A DNA stretch of 64,000 bases from Paenibacillus sp. GP183 (GCF_900104695.1 NZ_FNSW01000002.1:186001-250000), one strand, 5' to 3'; counted from the first letter of the stretch, positions 1 through 7,612 are shown. Notes: generated by a model not told the origin, from the sequence alone. A program made the numbers and translations.

Positions 1-433
1 TATAAGCTAAAAAATTATTTAAGAGACCCAGGTTTTTCATATTGATATACCAAGGTATGATTCCTGCATTAAAATACATGGTAATCAGTACGAAACGGTA
101 CCATAACTTTCGTTTCCAGAACTCAGACTTACTGAAGGCATACCCTAAAAACGTTGTGCCAATCACAGTCAGCACTGTTCCCAGAACAGTCCTTCCTACT
201 GAAACCAGAACCGAATTGGACAATCCATCAATTTTGAGGATCTGAATATAGTTCTCAAACTGAATTCCTTTTGGAAGCCAAGTGATAAGACCTTTTGTGA
301 CTAAAGTGTTATCACTTATCGTATTGATAAACAGATAATAAAACGGTATCACACAAGAAAGAGTAAATAATGTCATAAATAAGTAATTTACGGAATTAAA
401 AATATAATCGCCCATTGATAATTTATGTTTCAA
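1..433 (-). CDS. Carbohydrate ABC transporter permease, LplC/YtcP-like (partial)
   Basis: Inner-membrane permease subunit of a sugar or oligosaccharide ABC importer, cut by the left window edge. The minus-strand reading starts at a TTG (433-431) behind a GGAGTGAG site and gives 144 codons. It has a first membrane segment near residues 10-32 (LFMTLFTLSCVIPFYYLF) and the FLGYAFSK stretch typical of the MalG/LplC branch. The EAA coupling loop would lie beyond the edge. It follows the LplB-like permease gene by 24 bp in the same direction, so the two are one operon and form a heterodimeric channel. The family assignment is firm; the substrate is unknown. Confidence 0.88.
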   Translation of the reverse strand, partial: MKHKLSMGDYIFNSVNYLFMTLFTLSCVIPFYYLFINTISDNTLVTKGLITWLPKGIQFENYIQILKIDGLSNSVLVSVGRTVLGTVLTVIGTTFLGYAFSKSEFWKRKLWYRFVLITMYFNAGIIPWYINMKNLGLLNNFLAY

Positions 434-457
434 TACTCTCACTCCTTTCAATTACGA

Positions 458-1381
458 TTAAATGATTGATTCCCCTCTTGATATCTTTGACAAGAAATTT
501 GCAAAGATCAGCAGTAAAACGCTTACTACTGATTTCAGCATGCCCACCGCAGTAGCGAAAGAGTAATGATACCCCACCATCCCTTGGTTATATACATAAA
601 GGTCCAAGACTTCGATGGCATCTTTATTCATGGCATTCTGAAATACAAAATAATGTTCCAACCCGTTATTCAGCAAATTACCGATTGACAGCAATAAAAG
701 AACGAAAAATGTTGGTAGCAGGCCTGGAACCGTGATATGCCAAATCGATTGCATCCTGCCTGCTCCGTCAATCTTGGCTGCTTCATACTGCTCGGCATCG
801 ATACTAGTTAATGCGGCAATATATATAATTGCACTCCAGCCCAGACCTTTCCATATTCCGTAGCCCAACATGGAAAGCCAAACATGATGGCTGGATGCCA
901 GAAAATTAATGCCTTCCTTCAAAACACCTGAATTTACCAATACTCTGTTTACAAGGCCGTCACTTGTAGAAAACATCGCATAGGCAATGGAATAAACCAA
1001 AACCCAGCTAATAAAATTGGGGATCGTTACCAGAGTCTGAACTGTTTTTCTGAATCGCATGATTTTTATTTCCGAGAGGAGTATTGCAAAAATCAATGGA
1101 AACACGGAAGTCACAATTCCCAAGAAACTCATTCCGAGCGTGTTTTTCATGACGCGTACAATATTTGTCATAGAGTAATGATCGGTAAACATCATTTTAA
1201 AATTCTGAAAACCGACAAAATCAGTGGAAAACAAATCTCTTCCCGGTTTGTAATTATAAAAACTATAGATCCATCCATAGAGTGGCATGTAAGAAAATAC
1301 AAACACCAATATCAGCAGCGGCAATACCAAAAGAAACAATCTAAAACCCTGTTGATTCAATAGCGTTTTAAAACCAACCAT
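458..1381 (-). CDS. Sugar ABC transporter permease, LplB-like
   Basis: Partner permease of the same importer. The reading frame extends to 1408, but the GGAGGT at about 1391-1386 sits correctly ahead of the internal ATG at 1381, so I chose that start (307 aa, the usual LplB length). About six membrane segments are visible. The cytoplasmic EAA motif, EAAKIDGAGRMQSIW, binds the ATPase subunit and is intact near residue 205. No ATPase gene is present, which is normal for this class because it borrows an MsmK/MsmX-type ATPase. No solute-binding protein gene lies upstream, so it is either downstream of the window edge or lost. The upstream region carries dense palindromes. Confidence 0.93.
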   Translation of the reverse strand: MVGFKTLLNQQGFRLFLLVLPLLILVFVFSYMPLYGWIYSFYNYKPGRDLFSTDFVGFQNFKMMFTDHYSMTNIVRVMKNTLGMSFLGIVTSVFPLIFAILLSEIKIMRFRKTVQTLVTIPNFISWVLVYSIAYAMFSTSDGLVNRVLVNSGVLKEGINFLASSHHVWLSMLGYGIWKGLGWSAIIYIAALTSIDAEQYEAAKIDGAGRMQSIWHITVPGLLPTFFVLLLLSIGNLLNNGLEHYFVFQNAMNKDAIEVLDLYVYNQGMVGYHYSFATAVGMLKSVVSVLLLIFANFLSKISRGESII

Positions 1382-1479
1382 TTTCAGACCTCCAATTGGC
1401 TTATTCAAAAATCCCTACAATATCAGACCAGCGGTCTTGTAATTGTCTCTATCATTTTTGCGTGTAGGTGCTGACAACG

Positions 1480-1690
1480 AATGTACGCGCGTACATTTTT
1501 TTCGTTAGTTGTTTTTACGCCTTACAATATTAAACATTTATGTAAACCAAAAAGACGAAAGCGCTCAATTGATGTAAGTTTATGTACATGTTAATTGCGT
1601 TAGTTGTTTAGCGCTCACATTGATGAAAATTAATGTACACGCGTACATTAATTAGTTGTAAGCGCCAACATTGTTTCAAAAATAATGTAA
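1480..1690. promoter_or_regulatory. Cluster of GTAC palindromes and cre-like GCGC motifs
   Basis: Upstream of the LplB-like gene there are three GTAC-centred dyads. 1480-1497 is a perfect 18-bp palindrome (AATGTACGCGCGTACATT), 1581-1590 is TATGTACATG, and 1631-1650 is nearly perfect. A degenerate fourth copy lies near 1685. Between them sit TTAGTTGT boxes and GCGC-centred motifs (1556-1569, about 1609-1621, about 1657-1671) that resemble catabolite-responsive elements. The arrangement suggests multiple operators for a sugar-responsive repressor plus CcpA control. The palindromes are seen; the regulators are inferred. Confidence 0.5.
1514..1561 (+). repeat. 48-nt direct repeat, copy 1
   Basis: Identical over 48 nt to 2931-2978. 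It lies inside the operator-like cluster. The two copies bracket the small gene at 1737, the recombinase fragment and the IS21 remnant. Confidence 0.9.
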
Positions 1691-1736
1691 CACAAGAAAA
1701 TACAGAGCGCAATATATTATTTGATAGGTTGTCCAC

Positions 1737-1952
1737 TTACGTATTTCCATCTCGAGAATAAATAATCCATGTCCAATTAACATTTTCTTTGACTACATCA
1801 ATTCCTTTAATTTCATCCCAAATAGAATCCGCAATCTCGTTAAATGCTTCATGTAATGGTACACCTAAAAATAAATCAAATAAACTTAGAGTATGATTAT
1901 CGGCATTAACTTCAATCTCAAACCATAAATCTTCATTGAGACTTATAATCAC
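1737..1952 (-). CDS. Small acidic protein of unknown function
   Basis: A 71-aa product starting at a GTG (1952) behind an AGGAGAG site with normal spacing. That, and its compact acidic composition (many Asp, Glu and Trp; WDEIKG, WTWIIYSRDG), support a real gene. No membrane segment or known motif is visible. It resembles small beta-rich immunity-type or DUF proteins in size, but I cannot assign a family. It is isolated, between the operator cluster and the recombinase fragment. Confidence 0.6.
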   Translation of the reverse strand: MIISLNEDLWFEIEVNADNHTLSLFDLFLGVPLHEAFNEIADSIWDEIKGIDVVKENVNWTWIIYSRDGNT

Positions 1953-2005
1953 TACAATACTCTCCTTTTGATAGCCAAAATTCGTGTCATTAGAGAGAAA
2001 AAAGA

Positions 2006-2489
2006 CTAGGAATCTGCTCGCTCAACAGCAAGTTGCATTACTTCGGATAAAACATGGGAATATATTTGCGTCGTCTTACCATCTTGATGGCCAAGCTGTT
2101 TCCGAAGTGCCTCGATGTCTTTGTTTTCATCATAATGGTTGCTTCCGAAGCTATGGCGCAGTTTATGGACAGTTAAGTAGGGACGTCCGAATGCCATAGC
2201 GTACTTTTCAATAAGCGCCTGAACCGCTCGTACTTTGAGTCTGCCGGCAGAGAAATTCGATGATTCTGGAGTAGGAAGGAAGAGGGCATTCTCGTACCTT
2301 TCAGGCCGATAACGCTTCTTCCGGATCCTTAAATATTCATTCAAGTCAGCAGCAGCTCTGGTACTTATAAAAATAATATCATCGTTACCGCCTTTTCGGG
2401 ATACTTGAATAGTATTTTTCTTCGAATCGTAATCATTAACATTAAGGCCCACAAGCTCAGATACACGAATTCCGGATCCCAAGAAGAGG
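2006..2489 (-). pseudogene. Tyrosine recombinase (Xer-type), C-terminal catalytic part only
   Basis: The frame retains the catalytic core of a phage-integrase-family recombinase: GSGIRVSELVGL with the first Arg, a beta-hairpin Lys (SRKGG), the HKLRH box, LGHQDGKTTQ and the nucleophile Tyr in IYSH. The family is about 300 aa, and here the N-terminal core-binding half is missing. Homology stops at about 2489, where plus-strand IstB-coding sequence begins, so an IS21 insertion or deletion cut the gene. With only about 160 residues it is unlikely to recombine DNA by itself, although all visible catalytic residues are intact. Confidence 0.85.
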
Positions 2490-2490
2490 G

Positions 2491-2649
2491 GATTTCGGAG
2501 AATGGACGCAGGTATTCGGCGATGAGAAGCTCACCGCCGCTCTGCTCGACAGGCTCACGCATCGGGCTCATATTTTGCTCATGAATGGGGACTCTCACCG
2601 CTTCCGTCAAAGCATGGAACAGCTGACGAAGGAGGAGAGCCGTGCGTAA
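2491..2649 (+). pseudogene. IstB-like ATPase of an IS21-family element, C-terminal fragment
   Basis: Plus-strand translation gives the closing part of an IstB transposition helper (FGEWTQVFGDEKLTAALLD, then LTHRAHILLMNGDS), ending at TAA 2647-2649. The AAA+ Walker motifs are absent, so only the last 50 or so residues of about 250 remain. It is directly followed by the DUF5348 gene, as in intact IS21 relatives of Paenibacillus. The left border is the junction with the recombinase fragment. Confidence 0.82.
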
Positions 2650-2863
2650 GCTGGAGTCGATTTATTACGACATCGAGCAGGAGAAATGGTGCATGAGACA
2701 AGGAGTCCGTTCATACGGTCTTCACTGCGGGGAATGTTTTGATCTGTACATCGGCAAAACCGCGTATCCTTGCCGATTGGAACTCGACACCGATTGGTAC
2801 GTGATCTTACCCGAGACGAAATTTACCCTTCATCTCCGCACCGTGTACCAGGTGAGGATGTAA
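2642..2863 (+). CDS. DUF5348-family protein of an IS21 element
   Basis: A 73-aa product starting at a GTG (2642) behind AAGGAGGAGAG and overlapping the istB stop, which implies translational coupling. Features are RKLESIYYDIEQEKW, LHCGECFDLYIG, a Trp/Tyr-rich core (DTDWYVILPE) and a final YQVRM. I recognise it as the small DUF5348 accessory protein that follows istB in many Firmicute IS21 elements. Its function is not established. The gene looks complete although the element around it is broken. Confidence 0.78.
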   Translation: MRKLESIYYDIEQEKWCMRQGVRSYGLHCGECFDLYIGKTAYPCRLELDTDWYVILPETKFTLHLRTVYQVRM

Positions 2864-2930
2864 GCTCAAACCGCCAATAAAATGGGACTAATTTACAGTT
2901 TTCGCCCCCTAGGGGGTACCTTTTTAAACC

Positions 2931-2978
2931 TTTACGCCTTACAATATTAAACATTTATGTAAACCAAAAAGACGAAAG
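2931..2978 (+). repeat. 48-nt direct repeat, copy 2
   Basis: Exact second copy of 1514-1561, starting immediately after the IS21 end and running up to the truncated stalk-type gene. Confidence 0.9.
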
Positions 2979-2987
2979 TGGCTCACT

Positions 2988-3152
2988 TTAATTATTATCG
3001 CTCTGGCTCAAAAAGATATTGACAAAAACACTTTGTCCATTAATTTCAATTTTAGCTGGAAACAAGTATGCCTGAATAGTATCAGAAGCATAAACAGCAG
3101 TTGTAGCAGTTAAAGCAATACCACAAGTCAGACCAATAAGAAATTTCTTCAA
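2988..3152 (-). pseudogene. Secreted stalk-domain-type protein, N-terminal fragment
   Basis: A 54-residue frame starts at TTG 3152 behind a GGGAGTTGGG site. It shows a clear signal peptide (KKFLIGLTCGIALTATTA, then VYASD) and the onset of a copper-amine-oxidase-N-like stalk domain (YLFPAKIEINGQSVFVN). Such proteins are normally well over 100 aa. The frame ends beside the 48-nt repeat, so the rest appears to have been replaced by the rearrangement there. It is probably non-functional. Confidence 0.65.
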
Positions 3153-3212
3153 TTTTCCCAACTCCCATAATCAATTTATTTCGAATCTTTTAAATCCATT
3201 TATTTACAGTTA

Positions 3213-3653
3213 TTATACGTTTTTAACTCCGATAATTCCGCTTGGATCATAACGATCCTGGAACGAATATACGAAATCACCGTCATATTGATAATTACCT
3301 TGATTGTCTTTCTCTTTGTCCATCAGGGTCATGCTCATACCATTCGATGTATTTGTTTTCACGCCGTCCTTCCAATATTCGATGCTGATTGCTACCAAAT
3401 TTTTCGGCCCCCGGTAATGAAGAGCAACCGCCACCGACATAGTACCCAGAAACGGCTTAAACTTCATGTTCTTATTGCCGTCAATTAGCGGTTCTGGGGA
3501 AGCCAACCATGTTGAACCATATGCTATTTTATCTATCGCCGAGATTGGCAAGTCCTTAACTTTATGACTCACAGCGTCATGTATCAAGGCTAAAGTGATC
3601 ATGCCTGCAATGAAAATAATCGCAAGTATTCCTACAAACTTATTTGCACCCAT
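3213..3653 (-). CDS. Membrane-anchored or secreted protein of unknown function
   Basis: A 146-aa protein with one N-terminal membrane segment (residues 5-24, FVGILAIIFIAGMITLAL) and a beta-rich extracytoplasmic part. The start at 3653 follows GGGAGGAAC. No cysteine lipobox is present. Sequence such as ISIEYWKDGVKTNTS and GDFVYSFQDRYDPSG suggests a small ligand-binding or pilin-like fold, but I recognise no family. It stands alone between the stalk fragment and a gene-free stretch. Confidence 0.65.
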   Translation of the reverse strand: MGANKFVGILAIIFIAGMITLALIHDAVSHKVKDLPISAIDKIAYGSTWLASPEPLIDGNKNMKFKPFLGTMSVAVALHYRGPKNLVAISIEYWKDGVKTNTSNGMSMTLMDKEKDNQGNYQYDGDFVYSFQDRYDPSGIIGVKNV

Positions 3654-3971
3654 ACATTTGTTCCTCCCATTCTATTAGCACTTCAAGCGGTTAATTCCTT
3701 GACGTTATTTTAAGCAAAAGAAGAATTGCCCTCTCTTCTGTTTTCCGTATTGTGTCGAAATGTGAACTTCAATCAAAAAAAGAAAATAGAATCTAGGGCC
3801 ATTTTGGTTCGTTTGGTACGTATTTATCGTAAACTGCCAACTGCCAACCGAAAATTCGATTTTAGTGGAAATTAGATCATGAGATAACCACCCAATTTAT
3901 ATGGACAATTGTACTCATTTCTCATTTCGGCATAGACTAATGTATTCTCAAATCAGAAAGGAGAAATTTCA

Positions 3972-4172
3972 ATGGCTCTGGGATATCAACTGGAAACGAC
4001 AGATGATCGACCCGTACACGGATACCATCCGCACGGATATCACGCATACGGATACCATCCTTATGCTCATCCCTATGGATATCATCCATACGGATACCAC
4101 ACGTACGGATATCATCCTTATGTTCTTCCCTATGGATATCATCAACACGTATACCAACACCACTACCGTTGA
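3972..4172 (+). CDS. His/Tyr/Gly/Pro repeat protein
   Basis: A 66-aa product behind AAAGGAGAAATTTC. After a short leader (MALGYQLETTDDRPV) almost the whole chain is repeats of GYHPYGYH-type units, with alternating HGYHPH, AYGYHPY, HPYGYHP and TYGYHP. His and Tyr together make up roughly half of the residues. There is no signal peptide. Low-complexity His/Tyr/Gly proteins of this size in spore formers are often coat or crust components or metal binders; both are inference. The start site and strict in-frame periodicity support coding. Confidence 0.7.
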   Translation: MALGYQLETTDDRPVHGYHPHGYHAYGYHPYAHPYGYHPYGYHTYGYHPYVLPYGYHQHVYQHHYR

Positions 4173-4572
4173 TAAGTTATCACTACAACAAGAGCAGCTC
4201 AGTCCAACTTAGCTGCTTTCTTTACATATTTGTAATTCATTTTTGGTTTAATACCCCCACCTACTCCGGTTGTCATGAGCAATCAGGAAGATCGTCCAAA
4301 ACCACTTCAACAACTTGGTTCGCGTTTTTTCAAATACGGTCCCTGACGTTACCGTCGTCTGATGATGGCAATTTGTAAACTCGGGTTATTTATGAGTCCT
4401 GAAAATTATTCTTTTTGGATCTACTATTTTAGTGACCCCATAAATGGCATAGATGGCTGCAAATATTCCGCTGGTTAAACTGGCACAGCGATGGAACTCG
4501 CTGAATCGGGCACAATTCCTGGGGATGGTAGTTATTGTTCCCTGAGTTCTGAGAGACATAAAATTGATTGTT
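4173..4572. other. Gene-free stretch
   Basis: No convincing gene. The segment up to the first CCGTTAG-type repeat is AT-rich and shows no recognisable RNA or remnant. Confidence 0.5.
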
Positions 4573-4719
4573 ATTCGTTAGCGGAACAGGCTATCGAGAT
4601 TAAATCTACGGTAGCCTGTTGTGGTATTTTTATTAAGCTATCGTTACCCGTTTAGCGCAATGACGGCTGCCCTGCGGCAGCCGTTTTGGTGTAGAACTAT
4701 CGTTTTCCGTTAGCGCAGT
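4573..4719 (+). repeat. CCGTTAG-type repeat, tandem double unit
   Basis: Two hairpin units are joined head to tail by a shared CCGTTTAGCGCAA core. The first carries an AGGCTATCG/CGGTAGCCT stem and the second a CGGCTGCC/GGCAGCCG stem. The right end is CTATCGTTTTCCGTTAGCGC. A solitary reverse-oriented GCTAACGGGCAG lies at 4795-4806, the only minus-oriented core seen. Confidence 0.8.
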
Positions 4720-4872
4720 GCTTTCAAATCTAAAAAAGAACCCATCTATACTTTATACTCAAACTTCCATTTCATAAAAAGAAGTTTAAATTGAGCTAAC
4801 GGGCAGTAATGCATAATACACCAAGTAAAAAAGGAAATAAACGGTAGTTACTCGAATTTGTATTAGTTAAGA

Positions 4873-5050
4873 GTGACATGCTCCCATGCCTAAAGGCAGG
4901 GGCTTCTCAGATCATCGGGGATCGTAACCTTTCCCCTCCTTGGAGGCTCTATCCAAGCCTAGTCTTTTTTAGGTTACGATACGTTTTTCAAAGCTAGGTT
5001 TAGTATGTTAATCGCCGCATTTACGTCCCGATCTGCAACGTATCCGCAAG
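4873..5050 (-). ncRNA. Putative omegaRNA (right-end guide RNA of TnpB)
   Basis: In this family the guide RNA is made from the 3' end of tnpB and the element right end. Here the right end after the stop holds several GC-rich stems (about 4880-4960), compatible with such a scaffold, and the guide would read into the flank left of 4873. Location and exact ends are inferred from the family, not from a motif search. Confidence 0.4.
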
Positions 5051-6059
5051 AACATTGATGCGTTCGTTCGGATAGTGTTTTTTTGACGATTTCACCACAG
5101 TTGGAGCATTGTTGAGATGTGTTGTATGGATTCACTTGCACCACTTGACGACCGGCACTTTCAGCCTTGTACATCACGAATTGTACGAGTTGCTGCCATC
5201 CTGCATCAACAATGCTTTTTGCAAGATGATGGTTCTTAACCAACCCTAATACGTTTAAATCTTCAAAAGCAATCAATTGGTACTGGTTTACGAGTTTACG
5301 AGAAACTTTGTGCGCATGATCTTTTCGCTGATTGGCTACATGCTCATGCAATTTCGCCAATTGATGTACAGCTTTGCTTCTACGTTTCGAACCTTTTTTC
5401 TTTTTGGATACGGCACGTTGTAGATGTTTCAATCGTTGTTCACTTAGACGAAGATATTTGGGTGATTCTATCGGTTCTCCTTCAGATGGTATTGCAAGGT
5501 GTTTGAGTCCTAAGTCTATACCAACCTTCATGTTTGTTATAGGCAAAGGTTTGGCTTCAACTTCACACGAAAAACAAGCATAGTATTTTCCGTTTTTGAT
5601 AATGATGGAACAGGTTTTCATCTTGCCTTGCAGTTCTCGATGTAGTTTTATTTTCACTTCACCGATCTTGGATAGCTTTATTTTATTGCCATGGATTGTG
5701 TACCCGCCTTGCGGATAGGTAAACGAATCGTACCTCGATTGTGGTTTGAAACGTGGGAACCCTGGAGTCTCGGCTTGCTTCACTCGTCTAAAAAATGCTT
5801 GATACGCCTTATCCAATCGTTTCGCAACATCCTGTAACACTTGCGAATGCACTTGCTTTAATGCCGGAATGTGTTGTTTACGCTCGTTGAACGTGTTTGC
5901 TTGATCGTAGTAGTTCGGTGTTTTCCCTTCTTGTTTGTAGGCAAGAATACGTTCCTCTAGTAACCGGTTATACAACAAACGGCAGCGTTCAAGAGTAAAT
6001 TGTATCTTCTGTTTTTGCTCTTTTGTTGGGTATATTCGGTATTTGTAGGCAACAAGCAA
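4974..6059 (-). CDS. tnpB: TnpB RNA-guided endonuclease
   Basis: A 361-aa TnpB from a TTG start (6059) behind GAGGTGAAT. The N-terminal wedge/REC-like part (OrfB HTH type) covers about residues 1-120. The RuvC residues are intact: Asp182 (GIDLG), Glu266 (AFEDLN) and Asp345 (DVNAAIN). A zinc ribbon with Cys318, Cys321, Cys336 and Cys338 lies between them. It should cut DNA next to a short adjacent motif under omegaRNA guidance, preserving the element at the donor site. It starts 3 bp after tnpA ends. It differs from the second copy at residue 40 (Ala here, Gly there). Confidence 0.95.
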   Translation of the reverse strand: MLVAYKYRIYPTKEQKQKIQFTLERCRLLYNRLLEERILAYKQEGKTPNYYDQANTFNERKQHIPALKQVHSQVLQDVAKRLDKAYQAFFRRVKQAETPGFPRFKPQSRYDSFTYPQGGYTIHGNKIKLSKIGEVKIKLHRELQGKMKTCSIIIKNGKYYACFSCEVEAKPLPITNMKVGIDLGLKHLAIPSEGEPIESPKYLRLSEQRLKHLQRAVSKKKKGSKRRSKAVHQLAKLHEHVANQRKDHAHKVSRKLVNQYQLIAFEDLNVLGLVKNHHLAKSIVDAGWQQLVQFVMYKAESAGRQVVQVNPYNTSQQCSNCGEIVKKTLSERTHQCSCGYVADRDVNAAINILNLALKNVS

Positions 6060-6061
6060 TA

Positions 6062-6475
6062 CTATTCACCTCGTTCTTTTTGGCTTTCAATATATTTTTT
6101 GATTACATCCAGTTGAACTGTACCTACGGTTGCAACAAAATACGAGTTTGTCCATAGGGAAGGGAGTCTACTTTTTAGATGGTTAAACTCTAGTCGTAGC
6201 ACTCTTGACGTGTACCCTTTCAAATGTTTCACTACTTTGTGGATTCCAAACTGTGGATCGCATTTGATGAGCAAATGAACATGATCGGGCATGATTTCCA
6301 TTTCAACGATTTCTGTGTTTAACGCTTTAGACTTCTCTAAAAACAAACTTTTTAGCCTTGTATCAATTGGTTCTTTGAGTACCTTTTTTCGATACTTAGG
6401 ACAAAAAACAACATGATATTTACAATCAAAAACGATATTATGATTACTTTCTGCTTTTCTACTCAATGTCATCAC
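6062..6475 (-). CDS. tnpA: IS200-like Y1 transposase TnpA
   Basis: A 137-aa HUH single-strand transposase. The HUH pair is His65/His67 in PDHVHLLI, and the nucleophile is Tyr128 in VIKKYIESQ. Length and motifs are complete, so it should be active as a dimer on the subterminal hairpins. The first codons include GTG, ATG and TTG choices near TAGGTGATG, so the start may shift by a few residues. It is identical in protein sequence to the second copy. Confidence 0.95.
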   Translation of the reverse strand: MMTLSRKAESNHNIVFDCKYHVVFCPKYRKKVLKEPIDTRLKSLFLEKSKALNTEIVEMEIMPDHVHLLIKCDPQFGIHKVVKHLKGYTSRVLRLEFNHLKSRLPSLWTNSYFVATVGTVQLDVIKKYIESQKERGE

Positions 6476-6764
6476 CTACAGTAAATTGTACCACAAATAG
6501 TTAGTTTAGTGTAGTTTATCTAACATGTTTTAAAGAGAGAATTTAAGAATTTTGCTCTTAACATCCCTAAAGGGATGCAGAGCAAATTGCCTTATATCCC
6601 CATGGCTAAAGCAAGGGGTTTTACGGCGAATTTGATAAAAGTTAAGAAGGTGAGCGAGGAATAAAACGAGTACACGTGTTTTCTGCCTTAGCGATCAGAT
6701 TCAGAATTAATACGTATGCAGATTGGGAATGATCTCACATAACTAAAGAAAGGGCCGGTAATGT

Positions 6765-7097
6765 GTGCGAACAAACAAAATCACCTATATCATCTGTCTC
6801 TTTATCCTTTTTTGTGGGCAGACAACAGCCTTGGCAGTTCAACCAATAAACCAAGATGTCCCGTTCTTAATCAACAACGGAAAATGTCCGAATGCTAATG
6901 AAGTAGTCAATAACCCTACAAACGAAGGACTGAGGGAAGCTTTAGAAAGAATTATTCCTAATGCGTACACATGGGACAAGAAACATAACGAATGGAAAGT
7001 CCTTCAGATAACTCCACTGCCAACAACATATCCTGAATCCTATTACGATATGGGAAAGCATTACTGTGGCGAATATATAGCGAATAATTCTTGGTAA
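6765..7097 (+). pseudogene. Secreted protein of unknown function, probably 3'-truncated
   Basis: A 110-residue frame from a GTG behind AAAGGG. The signal peptide is obvious (ITYIICLFILFCGQTTALAV). The mature part has two Cys (GKCPN, HYCGEY) and a helix (NEGLREALERIIPNAYTW). The frame ends where minus-strand ABC-ATPase coding sequence begins (about 7088), so the natural C-terminus has probably been lost in a junction. No family is recognised. Confidence 0.5.
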
Positions 7098-7296
7098 TCA
7101 TGGTAGATTTCCCTGCACCATTGGGACCGAGGTATCCAACTGCCTCCCCCTGTTCAATCTTGAAAGAAATGTTATCAACTGCTCTATTAATCGTATATTC
7201 TCTTGTAATCAAATTGCAGAAAGCACCGAATAATCCGGAAAATCTGCGATACTGCCGGAAGTCTTTCACTATATCAATAACTTCAATTGTTGCCAC
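7088..7296 (-). pseudogene. ABC transporter ATP-binding protein, N-terminal fragment
   Basis: It starts at GTG 7296 behind GGAGGAG and reads MATIEVIDIVKDFRQYRR, then ISFKIEQGEAVGYLGPNGAG with the Walker A loop ending GKST. Homology stops right after Walker A at about 7088. The Q-loop, signature and Walker B are absent. The YRRFSGLFGAF-type N-terminus resembles drug/antibiotic export ATPases of the NatA/ABC-2 type. It is non-functional. Confidence 0.8.
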
Positions 7297-7424
7297 AGTT
7301 AACTCCTCCTAGTTCTATATAATCTGGAAAATATTCTTCGATTAAATTCGGTAATTAATGTTATTGTATTCGCTTCCAAAAAGTAATTTCCTTCCAATGA
7401 CAACGTATGATTTGTTGCACTATT

Positions 7425-7503
7425 CTGCCCGTTTGCGGAGGGAATAAACAAACGGCTGCCGACGAGCAGCCGCAATTCAGATATCGTTTCCCGTTGGTTT
7501 AAC
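7425..7503 (+). repeat. CCGTTAG-type repeat (CGGCTGCC hairpin)
   Basis: Left end CTGCCCGTTTGC, stem CGGCTGC/GCAGCCG, right end ATATCGTTTCCCGTTGGTTTAA. It separates the ABC fragment from the DinB fragment. Confidence 0.75.
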
Positions 7504-7514
7504 AAGGCAACCCA

Positions 7515-7612
7515 TTACCATCCCATGCGTTTTTTAAGTGAGGTAATTTGTTCAATATGGTGTTGACCATGCCAAGCATATCTTTGAGTTGCAGCGTCAA
7601 GACTCATTAGAC
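7515..7612 (-). pseudogene. DinB/YfiT-family protein, C-terminal fragment
   Basis: The minus strand reads SLDAATQRYAWHGQHHIEQI then a Lys/Arg-rich RMGW end and stop at 7515. The WHGxHH box is the last metal-binding element of DinB/YfiT four-helix proteins. Everything upstream of about 7612 is unrelated, so about 80 percent of the gene is missing. The next 130 bases on the plus strand hold another short open remnant (about 7638-7750, ending GWFAWFRFH) that I cannot identify. Confidence 0.7.

Larger units (their letters stand above)
2491..2926 (+). mobile_element. IS21-family remnant (right end)
   Basis: It comprises the istB tail, the DUF5348 gene and a terminal stretch ending near the GC-rich CCCCCTAGGGGG palindrome at about 2905-2918. 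istA and the left end are missing, so it cannot move by itself. Confidence 0.7.
4873..6638 (-). mobile_element. IS200/IS605-family element, copy 1 (1766 bp)
   Basis: The borders come from comparison with the second copy at 48367-50132: identity starts at GTGACATG and stops at TTTGATAA. The element carries tnpA and tnpB and has imperfect subterminal hairpins (CCCCTTGCTTTAGC near the tnpA end, a GCCTTTAGGC-centred stem near the tnpB end). There is no target duplication, as expected for single-strand peel-and-paste transposition. Both copies sit next to TTAT on the tnpA side, a candidate cleavage tetranucleotide. Confidence 0.92.

Noticed and set aside
42-245. Plus-strand open frame of 67 codons at the left edge
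   Set aside because: It is antisense to the LplC-like permease, which has a good start and conserved sequence.
1480-1690. CRISPR array
   Set aside because: Repeat units are palindromic, of unequal length and spacing, with no conserved 25-40 nt repeat and no cas genes nearby.
4873-6638. Cas12-type effector
   Set aside because: The 361-aa RuvC protein next to a Y1 transposase with IS605-type ends is a plain TnpB, with no CRISPR array present.
7299-7505. Minus-strand open frame of 68 codons
   Set aside because: It starts within a CCGTTAG-type repeat, has no ribosome site and no protein-like features.
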